The notes beneath the pieces are model-generated. The model ran no database searches, was not told the DNA's origin, and worked only from the letters and a program-made list of their open reading frames with translations. The position numbers and the translations under genes are program-made. Below, in pieces: positions 10,154 to 19,580 of a stretch of DNA of 64,000 nt (the stretch's first letter is position 1; each line of letters opens with the position of its first letter). Source of the DNA: Brevibacillus brevis NBRC 100599 (GTDB taxonomy: Bacteria > Bacillota > Bacilli > Brevibacillales > Brevibacillaceae); the NCBI RefSeq assembly GCF_000010165.1, contig NC_012491.1, positions 731,001 through 795,000 of the forward strand. Reading direction: 5' to 3'.

Positions 10154-10189
10154 TCATTTATTGTACCAATTTTACTGGCGGTGATCGTG

Positions 10190-11638
10190 GTGGATTTTCG
10201 TGTGTCATTCCACAAGTTTCTACAGGAATATCGGTTTACTTATTTAGCGCTCTATCACGCGATTAAAGAAGCGATTGCGACAGGTGCACTCCATCATGGA
10301 ATGAAGTTGCCTTCCAGCCGTGAATTGGCGGGGCTCCATCAAATTTCGCGGGGAAGCGTGAATCAGGTCTATGACATGCTGGTTGCTGACGGATACGTCG
10401 TCTCGGAGGTCGGGCGAGGCACTTTTGTAACCTTTCAAGTGAATCATGAACTTCCTCTGGAAAAAGCGGAAACACCGCTGCAGCTGTCGAATTGGGGAGA
10501 AAGAATTTGCCGGATGCCGCTTCGGAAGCAGATCGAGGAAGGTTCCCCGATCAAAGTTGATTTTCGGATCGGGCGGACTGACTATCATCAGTTTCCCTTT
10601 CAAGAATGGAATCGCTTTATGTATGCAGAAGTGAGAAATTTCCTGGCCAAGCAGCATGAGGAGGCCAATGTCGCGCAAGGGCATCTCCCTTTGCGGGAAG
10701 CGATTGCGGTCCATTTGCGCAGAACACGAGGTATCCCGGCAAAAGCCGATCGGATCGTCGTCTGCAACGGATCCATGCAGGTGATTACCCTGCTGGCGCA
10801 ATTACTGGTGAATCCGGGCGATCCGGTTATCGTGGAAGAACCGAGCTTTACGGGCATAAAAAAGGCGATTGCCTCGACAGGAGGCGTGCCCTCCCCCGTC
10901 CAAGTGGACAAATTCGGCATACAGGTTCATGATTGGAAGTCGCGTTTGCTCTTTGTTACACCTAGCAGACACTTTCCAACTGGCTCTATATTAAGCCAAG
11001 ACAGGCGCAGGCAGCTTCTCGATTGGGCATCTCGTCAGGGAAGTATCATCGTAGAAGATGATTACGACAGTGAGTTCCGCTGGGGTGGAAGGCCCGTTGA
11101 GCCGTTGAAGGCACTGGATCAAGAGGATCGAGTCGCGTATGTCGGAACGTTTACGAAAACGACGCTCCCAGACTTACGAATCGGCTACGCTGTGCTGCCG
11201 AAGTGTCTTGTAGAGCCGATGATTCGGGCGAAACAATTATTTGAGCCGCATCCTTCGAACATGATGGAACAGCGGGCGCTGGCCGCATTTATGAAAAGCG
11301 GTCACTATGAACGGCACATACGCAGGATGAATCGAGTGTACGGGAAAAAATACGCTTTGTATCATCAAATGCTGCAAGAGAACATGGGATCGTTGTTTAC
11401 TTTTCTCCAATCGGATGCGGGACTTCATATTTACAGTGTCTGGAAAAGGACGGAAGATGAATATATTCGTCTGCGAACTGCTTGCCGGCAAAAAGGCGTG
11501 ATTTGGGAAGATGCTACTACTTATTTTATGCGCCCACCCGCTTCCGCTGCGTGCTTTGGTTTCTCGCATTTGAACGAGGAAGAGATGAAAGAAGGGATTC
11601 GCCTTGTCTTGGAGGCATGGGAATCTATAAGCACATAG
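10190..11638 (+). CDS. MocR-family PLP-dependent transcriptional regulator (GntR-aminotransferase fusion)
   Basis: An N-terminal GntR winged helix (ALYHAIKEAIATGALHHGMK, LPSSRELA, RGSVNQVYDMLVADGYV) is fused to a class I aminotransferase-like domain. The PLP lysine is in TFTKTTLPDLRIGY, and VEDDYDSEFRW is the usual Asp/Tyr segment. Such regulators sense PLP or amino-acid derivatives and control neighbouring genes, here probably the divergent exporter. The frame can be extended to ATG 10130, but that adds a hydrophobic 20-residue stretch overlapping a good promoter, so GTG 10190 is preferred (moderate certainty). Confidence 0.88.
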   Translation: MDFRVSFHKFLQEYRFTYLALYHAIKEAIATGALHHGMKLPSSRELAGLHQISRGSVNQVYDMLVADGYVVSEVGRGTFVTFQVNHELPLEKAETPLQLSNWGERICRMPLRKQIEEGSPIKVDFRIGRTDYHQFPFQEWNRFMYAEVRNFLAKQHEEANVAQGHLPLREAIAVHLRRTRGIPAKADRIVVCNGSMQVITLLAQLLVNPGDPVIVEEPSFTGIKKAIASTGGVPSPVQVDKFGIQVHDWKSRLLFVTPSRHFPTGSILSQDRRRQLLDWASRQGSIIVEDDYDSEFRWGGRPVEPLKALDQEDRVAYVGTFTKTTLPDLRIGYAVLPKCLVEPMIRAKQLFEPHPSNMMEQRALAAFMKSGHYERHIRRMNRVYGKKYALYHQMLQENMGSLFTFLQSDAGLHIYSVWKRTEDEYIRLRTACRQKGVIWEDATTYFMRPPASAACFGFSHLNEEEMKEGIRLVLEAWESIST

Positions 11639-11668
11639 CCACTCCGCTGATTGGAGTGGCTCTTTTTG
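11637..11668 (+). terminator. Intrinsic terminator after the MocR gene
   Basis: AGCCACTCC (11637-11645) pairs with GGAGTGGCT (11653-11661), followed by CTTTTT. Confidence 0.85.
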
Positions 11669-11682
11669 CATGAAAAAAGAAT

Positions 11683-11847
11683 CTATACCTTTTTCACAAA
11701 TTCAGACTTTAACTTCATCGCTCCAAACCCGTCAATTTTGCAATCAATGTCATGATCGCCATCAACCAATCGGATGTTTTTGACTCGTGTTCCGATTTTA
11801 AGAACGGATGAGCTTCCTTTTACTTTCAGGTCTTTGATGACGGTTAC
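11683..11847 (-). pseudogene. 3' remnant of a PhnA-family gene
   Basis: Read on the minus strand, these 55 codons encode [38 protein letters not shown] and [16 protein letters not shown] before a stop. That is the conserved C-terminal half of PhnA/YjdM-type zinc-ribbon proteins. A stop codon lies immediately upstream in frame, and the N-terminal zinc ribbon and start are missing, so this is a truncated relic. Confidence 0.8.
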
Positions 11848-11870
11848 TCAAAAAAACGACATCGACCGAT

Positions 11871-11899
11871 TTGTAACAATTTCCACTCTCCCCTATAAT
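11871..11899 (+). promoter_or_regulatory. Sigma-A-type promoter for the 11934 gene
   Basis: TTGTAA (11871-11876), 17-base spacer, consensus TATAAT (11894-11899). It lies 35 bases before the start codon. Confidence 0.7.
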
Positions 11900-11933
11900 G
11901 AACGTACAGGAAGAAAAAGGAGGATGGAAGCAC

Positions 11934-12272
11934 ATGAAGCTCATTTCTGTGGCAGGAGAAAGTGTGGCACCTGGAAAAGGTGGTTCACCGTCTGATACAT
12001 TTGATCGTTCCATTGCTACGTGGCAAGAAAACGGTCAAGAAAAAACAATAACAGTCACCTACGTACGTTATTTTGGCAAAGTGCTCGCTGAACGGGGCAT
12101 TTACGATCAAGAGGCAGAAGGTGTTCCTGTCAGCCATTTGGTAGCGACGCTGTTTTTAGAAAAGCACCCTGAGGCAAAAGAAACCCGTCATTATATTAAC
12201 GATACGGCGGCTTTCGTCGCGCTGTTTGAAGGCTTTTCCCTGACCAAGTGGAAAGAGCGTTATCCGCTGTAG
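11934..12272 (+). CDS. Conserved small protein of unknown function
   Basis: This 112-residue cytoplasmic protein begins MKLISVAGESVAPGKGG. ATG 11934 follows AAAGGAGG at 11916-11923, and a consensus promoter lies just upstream, so it is likely expressed as its own unit. It contains 'TVTYVRYFGKVLAERGIYDQ' and 'TLFLEKHPEAKETRHYINDT'. No signal peptide or membrane segment is present. I do not recognise a family. An inverted repeat around 12279-12335 (AGTTACC / GGGTAACT) follows it. Confidence 0.65.
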   Translation: MKLISVAGESVAPGKGGSPSDTFDRSIATWQENGQEKTITVTYVRYFGKVLAERGIYDQEAEGVPVSHLVATLFLEKHPEAKETRHYINDTAAFVALFEGFSLTKWKERYPL

Positions 12273-12383
12273 GATACGAGAGTTACCGTTTTTAAAGTCA
12301 AAAGATTCTGATTCGCCTAAGACACATACGGGTAACTTTTGTAAGGGCATGCTAAGGGCAACCAATTATTGGAGGGAATTAGC

Positions 12384-12854
12384 ATGTTTTCTATTTGGTT
12401 GCCACTGGTGATGACTTCTTCTGCACTTGTGTTTGGTGCAATACCTTCGCATGTCCCTGCGACTATGATTTCCTCGGCGGCGTGGATGGTTGCTGTGCAG
12501 GAGTTTGACGCGTTTTTGCAGGACTGGAAAAAAGGGCAGACGCTTGAGAACCTGCGTCATCCGCTTTTTGACCTCACAGGAGTGTCAGCGGTGTCAGGAA
12601 TGATGGAGATCATCCGTTTTTCGGGAGAGGCCCACGGGCAAAAGGGAGAAATCACTCTTTCGTTTTACACACTGGAAGGCGACAAGGTCTTTTCGCCCCC
12701 AGGATCCGTGTCTGTCGCGCGAGTCGATGAGAAGCGGCGGGAATTTCAGGTCACTGGCGCCATACCCCGGGTTTTGCGCGGGCGGACGGGTGTCGTACAG
12801 GTGACGTTTATGGGAGAAAAGCGGGCGTCGTACTTACTGAAGGTACGATTCTAG
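12384..12854 (+). CDS. Small exported protein upstream of the NatAB-like exporter
   Basis: A 156-residue protein with an N-terminal hydrophobic signal or anchor (MFSIWLPLVMTSSALVFGAI) and a C-terminal beta-rich part (GEITLSFYTLEGDKVFSPPG, GVVQVTFMGEKRASYLLKV). ATG 12384 follows TTGGAGGG. It ends 28 bases before the ATP-binding gene and reads in the same direction, so it is probably in the same transcript. It may be an accessory extracytoplasmic part of the exporter (inference). Family not recognised. Confidence 0.65.
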   Translation: MFSIWLPLVMTSSALVFGAIPSHVPATMISSAAWMVAVQEFDAFLQDWKKGQTLENLRHPLFDLTGVSAVSGMMEIIRFSGEAHGQKGEITLSFYTLEGDKVFSPPGSVSVARVDEKRREFQVTGAIPRVLRGRTGVVQVTFMGEKRASYLLKVRF

Positions 12855-12882
12855 TGAAAATACGGGAGAGGAGGGGCTGCTG

Positions 12883-13611
12883 TTGATTGAGGTCAAGGAT
12901 GTTAGCAAGCGATTTAAGGAAATCGCAGCGGTCCAGCATGTATCGTTTCGGGTCGAGGCAGGCGAGGTTTACGGACTTCTCGGCGAAAACGGTGCGGGTA
13001 AGACAACGACGATGCGCATGATGGCGACGGTTTTGAGCCCGACCGAGGGAGATATCGAGATTAGCGGGTTTTCCGTTCGGCAGCAACCGCTTGAAGTGCG
13101 CCGCAGAATCGGCATTTTGTTCGGGGGAGATGTGGGTCTTTACAGCCGTTTGACAGCGCGGGAAAATATCGCGTATTTTGGTCGTCTATACGGTTTGGAG
13201 CAAGCGAGGCTTGAGGAGCGGACCCGCAGTCTGAGCCGGATGCTTGAGATGGACGCTTTTTTAGACAGGCGAGTGGGTGCCTTTTCCCGGGGAATGAAGC
13301 AAAAGGTAGCGATTGCCCGGACGCTCGTGCACGATCCCGATGTCATTTTGTTGGATGAACCGACGACAGGACTGGATGTAACGGCTGCCACAATCTTTCG
13401 AAGAATGGTCGGAAAGCTGCAAGAAGAGGGGAAGACGATTCTGTTTTCCAGTCACAACATGGGCGAGATTAGTAAGCTGTGCAAAAGAGTTGCGCTCATG
13501 CACAAGGGCAAGCTGCGGTTCGCCGGGGGCTTGGATGCTTTACGTGAGGAGTTTGGGACAGAGGATCTGGACGACATTTTCATGGCTGTCGTGGAAGGGA
13601 GCGAGGGCTGA
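12883..13611 (+). CDS. natA: ABC transporter ATP-binding protein, NatA-like
   Basis: A 242-residue ATPase with Walker A (GENGAGKTT), signature (FSRGMKQKV), Walker B (VILLDEPTTGLD) and H-loop (SSHNM). The GILFGGDVGLYSRLTARENI segment closely fits NatA, the ATPase of the bacillar Na+ exporter. A TTG start at 12883 follows GAGGGG. The stop overlaps the permease start by one base (TGATG), so translation is coupled. Exported substrate assigned by family only. Confidence 0.85.
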   Translation: MIEVKDVSKRFKEIAAVQHVSFRVEAGEVYGLLGENGAGKTTTMRMMATVLSPTEGDIEISGFSVRQQPLEVRRRIGILFGGDVGLYSRLTARENIAYFGRLYGLEQARLEERTRSLSRMLEMDAFLDRRVGAFSRGMKQKVAIARTLVHDPDVILLDEPTTGLDVTAATIFRRMVGKLQEEGKTILFSSHNMGEISKLCKRVALMHKGKLRFAGGLDALREEFGTEDLDDIFMAVVEGSEG

Positions 13612-14792
13612 TGGGCTTACATGTCGTTTGGACCGTATTGAAAAAAGAGCTGATGGACTTGTTTCGCGATCGCAAGGCGTGGATGGGGACGCTATTGGTG
13701 CCACTGCTCGTCATTCCGTTCGTCTTCTTTTTACTGGGGACGTCGTATAGCAATGTGGAAAAAGAAGCGAGGGAGTACATCCCGCTAGCTGTGCAAGGAT
13801 CATCTTCGTTGATTGCTGTTTTGCAAAAAAATCCCGCTGTTCAAATTCTGGAGCCGTCCAATCCGGAGCAAGCACTGCAAGCAGGTCAGCTGCGCGCTAT
13901 TTTGACAATCCCGGCTGGTTTCGATGAAGAGATCGCGGCGGGAAAAACAGCGCAGTTATCGGTTGCCTATGACTCGACTAATCAAAAGTCTGTCTATGCC
14001 CGTACGTTGCTCGAGCAGACAGTAGAGGCTTACAGCAAGGAAGTCGTAGCGAAAAGGCTGAACCAAGCGGGCTTGTCTGAGCAGACGATTCAGCCGATTG
14101 TCTCCACCTTTCAAAATGCAGCCTCTGAGGAAAGGAAGTCTGGAGGGATGCTGGCTGGCATTATTCCGTTGATGTTGGTAGTCTCACTCGCATCCGCAGG
14201 AATGGCCGCAGCGAATGATCTCGTCGCCGGTGAAAAAGAACGGGGAACGCTCGAATCGCTGTTGACGGCGCCGATTGCAGCCCAGCACATCCTCACGGCA
14301 AAGCTGTTGGCTGTCATGACGATGAGTACCATGGGGGCAGTAGCATCGCTAATTTCTGTCACCTTGGCCATGCGTCTGGGACCGATGGCGACGGAAGGAG
14401 ATCATTTTACACTCGCGTTCTTCTCGCCTGTCACCTTGTTGGTGCTTATCGTGACTATTTTGTTGTTGGCGGCGCTTTTTGCAGGGTTGGAGCTTGTTTT
14501 GAGTACGATTGCCAAGTCTTTTAAAGAAGGACAGACGTACATGAGTGCTGTCCTGTTTTTGGCGATGGTCCCCTCGTACATGCTGATGCCAGTCAGTCCG
14601 GTCGACATCCCTGCACATTATTACGTGATGCCTGTGTTCAACGGCGTCGCATTGTCCAAGGAAGTGTTTTACGGCAAGGTCGACCCGATGCATGTGCTTC
14701 TGGGGATTGGCTCCCTGCTTGTCTATGTGGTTTTCACTATTTTTCTCGCGTCGCGCATATTCCGCAGAGAAGGAGCGGGGTTAAAGCACTGA
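13611..14792 (+). CDS. natB: ABC-2 type permease, NatB-like
   Basis: The 393-residue permease has an N-terminal membrane segment (VPLLVIPFVFFLLGT), a large extracytoplasmic loop (about 45-180), then five or six membrane segments. GEKERGTLESLLTAPI is the typical ABC-2 coupling motif. It pairs with the overlapping ATPase to form a NatAB-like exporter, in family terms Na+ or drug efflux. The ATG overlaps the natA stop. Confidence 0.85.
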   Translation: MGLHVVWTVLKKELMDLFRDRKAWMGTLLVPLLVIPFVFFLLGTSYSNVEKEAREYIPLAVQGSSSLIAVLQKNPAVQILEPSNPEQALQAGQLRAILTIPAGFDEEIAAGKTAQLSVAYDSTNQKSVYARTLLEQTVEAYSKEVVAKRLNQAGLSEQTIQPIVSTFQNAASEERKSGGMLAGIIPLMLVVSLASAGMAAANDLVAGEKERGTLESLLTAPIAAQHILTAKLLAVMTMSTMGAVASLISVTLAMRLGPMATEGDHFTLAFFSPVTLLVLIVTILLLAALFAGLELVLSTIAKSFKEGQTYMSAVLFLAMVPSYMLMPVSPVDIPAHYYVMPVFNGVALSKEVFYGKVDPMHVLLGIGSLLVYVVFTIFLASRIFRREGAGLKH

Positions 14793-14859
14793 ACACGGAA
14801 ATGAACCTGCCCTGTTGCTTCTTTTGTCGCTGTCATTTCGAGAAAGCTGGTGAAATGTT

Positions 14860-15762
14860 GTGAATCCGCTGTATGTCGGTGTGTTATATATTTTCGGATC
14901 GGCTGCTGGTTTTGGCGTCATGTCTATTTTTGCTGTGTACGCCTACGAAGCGGGTGTGTCTGTTTCGACGCTCTTGTTTTTGCGATTTTTATTGGCGACT
15001 GCCCTGTTTTTTGGTTTGTTGCTCTGGCGCAAGGAGTCACTTCGCTTGGATAAAAGACAGGTGCTCGCGATGTTTTGTCTCGGCGGGATTTTGTACACGC
15101 TGCAATCCCTTAGCTTTTTCTCGGCGGTACAGTACATCCCGACCTCCATGGCGGCCTTGCTGCTGTATACATTTCCGGTGTTTGTTGCCATATTGAGCTA
15201 CTTCGTCGAGAAAGAGCGGCTGACGAAAAAGACTGTCATCGCCATGCTGATTACACTCGTCGGTCTTGGACTGGTGCTCGGCTTGTCATTTGGCGGGATT
15301 CAGCCGGTTGGCGTATTGTTGGCTCTTGCTGCGGCGCTGTTTTATTCCGTATATATTGTGGTGGGGAATCGTGTGGTAAAAGGTGTTTCGTCTTATGTAA
15401 CATCTGCGTACATCGCCCTGTTTGCTACCATTTCTACCTTTTTCATTGCGCTAAAAGACGGAGGGGTCGATCTGTCTTTTGCGGTACAAGGGTGGTGGGC
15501 GATTTTGGGGATCGTCGTTTTTTCTACGGTGGTCGCCATCAGTTTTTTTTTCCGCGGCTTACAACTAATTGGGTCAACCAAAGCGTCGGTGCTAAGCACG
15601 CTGGAGCCTGTTGTCACGTTTGGGTTTTCGGCGTTGTTGTTTGGCGAAGCTTTTAGCTTGCTTCAGCTGTTGGGGGGATGTGCAGTGCTCGTCGGTGCTG
15701 CGCTGATTGTTTCGGGGAAAGGCGGGGAGCCAGAGCTGGCACCCAAGCAGGCTTCTTCATAA
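14860..15762 (+). CDS. EamA/DMT-superfamily transporter
   Basis: A 300-residue protein with ten predicted membrane helices in two EamA halves (IFGSAAGFGVMSIFAVYAYE; LAAALFYSVYIVVGNRV). The C-terminal half holds the conserved LSTLEPVVTFGFSALLFGE. The GTG start at 14860 has only a weak ribosome site. It is a different subtype from the transporter at 9174. Substrate unknown. Confidence 0.85.
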   Translation: MNPLYVGVLYIFGSAAGFGVMSIFAVYAYEAGVSVSTLLFLRFLLATALFFGLLLWRKESLRLDKRQVLAMFCLGGILYTLQSLSFFSAVQYIPTSMAALLLYTFPVFVAILSYFVEKERLTKKTVIAMLITLVGLGLVLGLSFGGIQPVGVLLALAAALFYSVYIVVGNRVVKGVSSYVTSAYIALFATISTFFIALKDGGVDLSFAVQGWWAILGIVVFSTVVAISFFFRGLQLIGSTKASVLSTLEPVVTFGFSALLFGEAFSLLQLLGGCAVLVGAALIVSGKGGEPELAPKQASS

Positions 15763-15776
15763 AGCTATACCAAAAA

Positions 15777-15813
15777 GACGCTCTTGCTGTGAGGCTTCAC
15801 GTGCAGGAGCGTC
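15777..15813 (-). terminator. Intrinsic terminator of the glucokinase gene
   Basis: GACGCTC..TTGC and GCA..GGAGCGTC form the stem; on the minus strand it is followed by a T run (the AAAAA at 15772-15776). It lies between two converging genes. Confidence 0.75.
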
Positions 15814-15834
15814 CATTCATTTTATGTGACCCGA

Positions 15835-16809
15835 TCAGGATTCGTGCATCTGTGAGCGGATTAACCAGCCCGCACCGTACACCCCCGCATCATTGCCGAG
15901 TTTGGCCGGAACGATCTCTGTGGACTCAACGACATAGCTGAATGGAACGAAGCGTTTGAATGATTCGCGGATTCGGGAAAAGAGGAAGTCACCTGCTGCA
16001 GCCACGCCACCACCGATCATAAACTTAGCAGGATTGAGCACATTCGCCAAATGAGAGAGAGCGAGACCGAGATAGAGTGCCACTTGATCGATAATCGCGA
16101 GAGCTGCTGTGTCTCCTGCTACGGCTGCCTCGAGGACATCCTTGGCGGCAATGCTTCCTTTGGCGGCTAGTACAGCGGCAAGTGCTGGGCTTGATCCGTT
16201 TGTAGCGGCAAATCGCCCTTCACGAATGATGGCAGTCGCAGACGTATATGTTTCGAGACAACCTGTTTTGCCGCAATTGCAAGGGGCACCGCTATCTGGA
16301 GTCATCGTGATGTGACCGATTTCGCCGCCCACACCGTTAATGCCATGGATGACCTTTCCATTCAAAATGACGCCTCCACCTACACCTGTGCCGAGTGTAA
16401 TGAGAACGAGGTCTTGTGCACCTTGGCCTGCACCTTGCCACATTTCCCCGAGGGCTGCGACATTGGCATCGTTGTCGACCGCTACCGGCAGACCTGTAAG
16501 GGCTTCCAATTTTTCTTTTAACAAAACGGGTTGGCGCCAGTGAAGATTCACCGCTTGGAAGACGATTCCCTTCTCGCCATCAACGGGGCCGGGTACGCCT
16601 ACACCGATTCCGCAGACTTGTGCAAGAGAATAGCCATGCTGCGCAAGAAGATCATGAGACATGTCTACGATTTTTTGCAAAATGCCATCCTCGCCGTCCG
16701 CAACTGGCGTCGGTTCTTGCATTTTTGTAACCAGCTCGCCGTCTGGCGTAATCAAAGCCATCTTGATTGCAGTGCCACCCACATCTACTCCCACGATGAT
16801 CTTCTTCAC
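15835..16809 (-). CDS. glcK: ROK-family glucokinase
   Basis: GlcK phosphorylates glucose with ATP in the cytoplasm. The 324-residue protein has the phosphate-binding GVDVGGTAIK, the catalytic DNDANVAALGE, LGTGVGGG, and the ROK zinc motif GEIGHITM..CNCGKTGCLETY. Length matches bacillar GlcK. The GTG start at 16809 follows GGGGAGA. It stands alone, with its own terminator. Confidence 0.93.
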   Translation of the reverse strand: MKKIIVGVDVGGTAIKMALITPDGELVTKMQEPTPVADGEDGILQKIVDMSHDLLAQHGYSLAQVCGIGVGVPGPVDGEKGIVFQAVNLHWRQPVLLKEKLEALTGLPVAVDNDANVAALGEMWQGAGQGAQDLVLITLGTGVGGGVILNGKVIHGINGVGGEIGHITMTPDSGAPCNCGKTGCLETYTSATAIIREGRFAATNGSSPALAAVLAAKGSIAAKDVLEAAVAGDTAALAIIDQVALYLGLALSHLANVLNPAKFMIGGGVAAAGDFLFSRIRESFKRFVPFSYVVESTEIVPAKLGNDAGVYGAGWLIRSQMHES

Positions 16810-16950
16810 AAGCGTCTCCCCTATCCCTTGATTTCCATCTTTTTCTATCTTATCACGCTATATGGAGCATAGCGATTCCCAAAAATGGCTATACAGGATA
16901 TGATGGAAGAGAGTACCCCCGTGAGCGAGGGAAGGAAGAAGGGATCTGCC

Positions 16951-17841
16951 TTGAAACGAGCCAGATTAATCTACAATCCAAGCTCCGGCCGGGAGATCGT
17001 GCGTCGGCGATTGCCGGAAATCCTCGATTTAATGGAGTCGGCCGGATATGAAACTTCATGCCATGCGACCAGAGGGGAAGATGATGCGACAGAAGAAGCT
17101 GCTCGTGCAGTAGCTCGCGGTTTTGACGTCATCTTGGCCGCTGGTGGAGATGGAACCATATATGAAGTAGTCAATGGGATGGCAGAGCACAAAGCACGCC
17201 CATCTCTTGGAATAATCCCCTGCGGAACGAGCAATGATTTTGCCCGTGCGGTCGGTATTCCGAAATCGATCACACGAGCAACGGAGATTATCACCAAGGG
17301 CAAGAAGAAACGCATTGACCTGGGACGCATCAACAACCGCTATTTTATGAATATCGCAGGTGGCGGCTCTCTGACGAATTTGACCTACGAGGTCCCAAGC
17401 AAGCTGAAAACGCTAATCGGCCAAATGGCGTATTACGTCAAAGGTTTGGAGAAGCTGCCGTCGCTGCACCCGATCCGTGTTCGTCTGGAGAGCCGCAGAG
17501 AGGTGCTGTTGGATGAAGAGATCATGGTGTTCCTCATCGCCAATAGCCGATCCGTAGGCGGCTTCGACAGGCTCGCCCCAGATGCGGACTTGTCAGACGG
17601 CAAGCTGGATGTCATCGTCGTGAAAAAGATGAATATTGCGGAGTTTATCCGCCTGGCGACACAGGCAGTTCGCGGCGAGCACTTAAAGGACCCGAACATC
17701 CTGTATTTCCAGGCAGATTACATCAAAGCCACTTCGCCGGGCGGAGAGAAGGTTCAGCTCAATCTGGACGGTGAGCTGGGCGGACAGCTGCCTTGCGTGG
17801 TGGAAGCATTGCCGGGGCATATCGAGTTGTTCGTCCCGTAA
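16951..17841 (+). CDS. dgkB: Diacylglycerol/lipid kinase
   Basis: DgkB-type enzymes phosphorylate diacylglycerol to phosphatidic acid, recycling head-group-stripped lipids at the membrane. The DAGK catalytic loop AAGGDGTIYEVVNG, the PCGTSNDFARA motif and the C-terminal LDGE are all present. TTG 16951 is chosen because AGAAGGGA lies 8 bases upstream and the family start 'KRARLIYNPSSG' follows at once; earlier in-frame starts (ATG 16885, GTG 16921) would add a non-conserved tail. A family variant (YegS/BmrU) cannot be excluded. Confidence 0.85.
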   Translation: MKRARLIYNPSSGREIVRRRLPEILDLMESAGYETSCHATRGEDDATEEAARAVARGFDVILAAGGDGTIYEVVNGMAEHKARPSLGIIPCGTSNDFARAVGIPKSITRATEIITKGKKKRIDLGRINNRYFMNIAGGGSLTNLTYEVPSKLKTLIGQMAYYVKGLEKLPSLHPIRVRLESRREVLLDEEIMVFLIANSRSVGGFDRLAPDADLSDGKLDVIVVKKMNIAEFIRLATQAVRGEHLKDPNILYFQADYIKATSPGGEKVQLNLDGELGGQLPCVVEALPGHIELFVP

Positions 17842-17959
17842 GAAGATAGTAAAATGAATAGCAATAGCCGTGGGGATGCCGCTTTTCGCTGTGCATCCCT
17901 GCATGTTTCCTGGAGCGAAAACGAAAACCTATTGAGCAAGATAAAAGGAGCAATAGATA

Positions 17960-19417
17960 GTGGCGAAGACAACAAAGAAGCGGCGCGGTCCGCACCCGAC
18001 AGCCAAAGTTGAGCTGGACGTCCCTGTACGTGTCGGACAAACCGTGGAAGTGGAGATAACCGGACTGAACCACGAAGGAGCAGGAGTCGGCCGGATTGAA
18101 GGATATACGCTGTTCGTGGATGGCGCACTTGCAGGAGAGCGGGTTCATGCGCGTGTCGATCATGTGAAGAAAAACTTCGGCTTTGCCAAGCTGACAGAAG
18201 TAATAGAAGCGAGTACCCATCGCTTCCTGCCGCCCTGTCCGCTGTACGACCGTTGCGGAGGCTGTTCGTTGCAGCATCTCGCATATGAGGAGCAGCTGCG
18301 ACACAAGCAGCAAATCGTGCGGGACAACCTGCGGCGCATTGGCGGTTTCCAAGTCGAAGGGGAAGGGGCCATTACCGTACATCCGACACTCGGCATGAGT
18401 GATCCGTGGCGCTATCGCAACAAGGCTCAGGTACCAATCGGCGAGGAAAACGGGGCGTTGGTCGGTGGTTTTTACGCAGAGAAATCCCACTCGATCATCG
18501 ACATGAACGAATGCCTCATCCAGCATCAGGTGAATGATGAAGCAGTGGCAGTCGTGAAGCAGGCGGCGACCAAGCTGAATATCACGGCCTATGACGAGGT
18601 GCGCCATTCAGGCTTGTTGCGTCATGTGGTTGTAAAGGTTGGAGTCAAGACGGGGGAAGTCATGGTCGTGCTCGTAACGACGGAGGAGCAGATCCCGCAA
18701 CGAGATCAGCTGGTGGAAGCGATTTGTACACAGGTCGCTGGTGTGACGAGTATCGTGCAGAACATCAACCCGGACAAGACCAATGTTATTTTTGGCAAAA
18801 AGACCGTGACGCTCTGGGGCAGCGATGTGATTTACGATTACATCGGTCCGATCAAGTTTGCCATTTCGGCGCGGTCGTTTTATCAGGTCAATCCTGCTCA
18901 GACAGAGGTGCTGTACAACAAGACGTTGGAGTACGCGGGTGCTACTGGTACGGAGACGGTCATTGATGCGTATTGCGGTATCGGGACGATTTCGCTGTTT
19001 TTGGCGCAGAAGTCCAAGCATGTGTACGGTGTGGAGATTGTGCCGGAAGCGATTGCGGATGCGAATCGGAATGCGCAGTTGAATGGCGTGGAGAATGCGA
19101 CGTTTGAGGCAGGGCCTGCGGAGGTTGTGATTCCTGCTTGGAAAGAGAAGGGCATACGGGCGGATGTGATTGTCGTTGACCCGCCGCGCAAAGGCTGTGA
19201 TGAGGCGTTGTTGACGACGATTTTGGAGATGCAGCCGGAGAGAGTGGTTTATGTGTCTTGTAATCCTTCTACGTTGGCGAGGGATTTGAAGGTGCTTGCT
19301 GAGAGGTATGAGGTGAAGGAAGTGCAGCCGGTGGATATGTTTCCGCATACGGGGCATGTGGAGTCGGTGGCTGTGTTGGTTAGGGTTAGTATAGTTGCCC
19401 AAGAACCATATAAATAG
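17960..19417 (+). CDS. rlmD: 23S rRNA (uracil-5-)-methyltransferase RlmD/RlmCD
   Basis: This TrmA/RumA-family enzyme makes m5U in 23S rRNA. The order is TRAM domain (about 20-80), iron-sulfur cysteines (C93, C99, C102 and one near 181 in NECLIQH), then a Rossmann methyltransferase with DAYCGIGTISLFLA, VDPPRKGCDE and the nucleophile loop VSCNPSTLARD. GTG 17960 follows AAGGAG. The last residues (SIVAQEPYK) look non-conserved and lie exactly at the edge of the AT-rich island, so the 3' end could have been altered on integration. Confidence 0.93.
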   Translation: MAKTTKKRRGPHPTAKVELDVPVRVGQTVEVEITGLNHEGAGVGRIEGYTLFVDGALAGERVHARVDHVKKNFGFAKLTEVIEASTHRFLPPCPLYDRCGGCSLQHLAYEEQLRHKQQIVRDNLRRIGGFQVEGEGAITVHPTLGMSDPWRYRNKAQVPIGEENGALVGGFYAEKSHSIIDMNECLIQHQVNDEAVAVVKQAATKLNITAYDEVRHSGLLRHVVVKVGVKTGEVMVVLVTTEEQIPQRDQLVEAICTQVAGVTSIVQNINPDKTNVIFGKKTVTLWGSDVIYDYIGPIKFAISARSFYQVNPAQTEVLYNKTLEYAGATGTETVIDAYCGIGTISLFLAQKSKHVYGVEIVPEAIADANRNAQLNGVENATFEAGPAEVVIPAWKEKGIRADVIVVDPPRKGCDEALLTTILEMQPERVVYVSCNPSTLARDLKVLAERYEVKEVQPVDMFPHTGHVESVAVLVRVSIVAQEPYK

Positions 19418-19580
19418 AGAACATACTCATTAGGACAGATTGTTGAGTTGATTGGCACAGAGGTAGTTAATGGGTATTGTTGCTAAATTGGTGTTAAACA
19501 TGAGCAAGGACTAGCCTAATTAAGCATAGTTCTGTAGATTATTACATGGAGAAAGTGCGGCTGTTATACTCCAACAGAAA

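Noticed and set aside
18608..19402. 264-codon minus-strand frame opposite rlmD
   Set aside because: Composition (His/Arg/Leu-rich) and lack of a ribosome site mark it as a shadow of rlmD.
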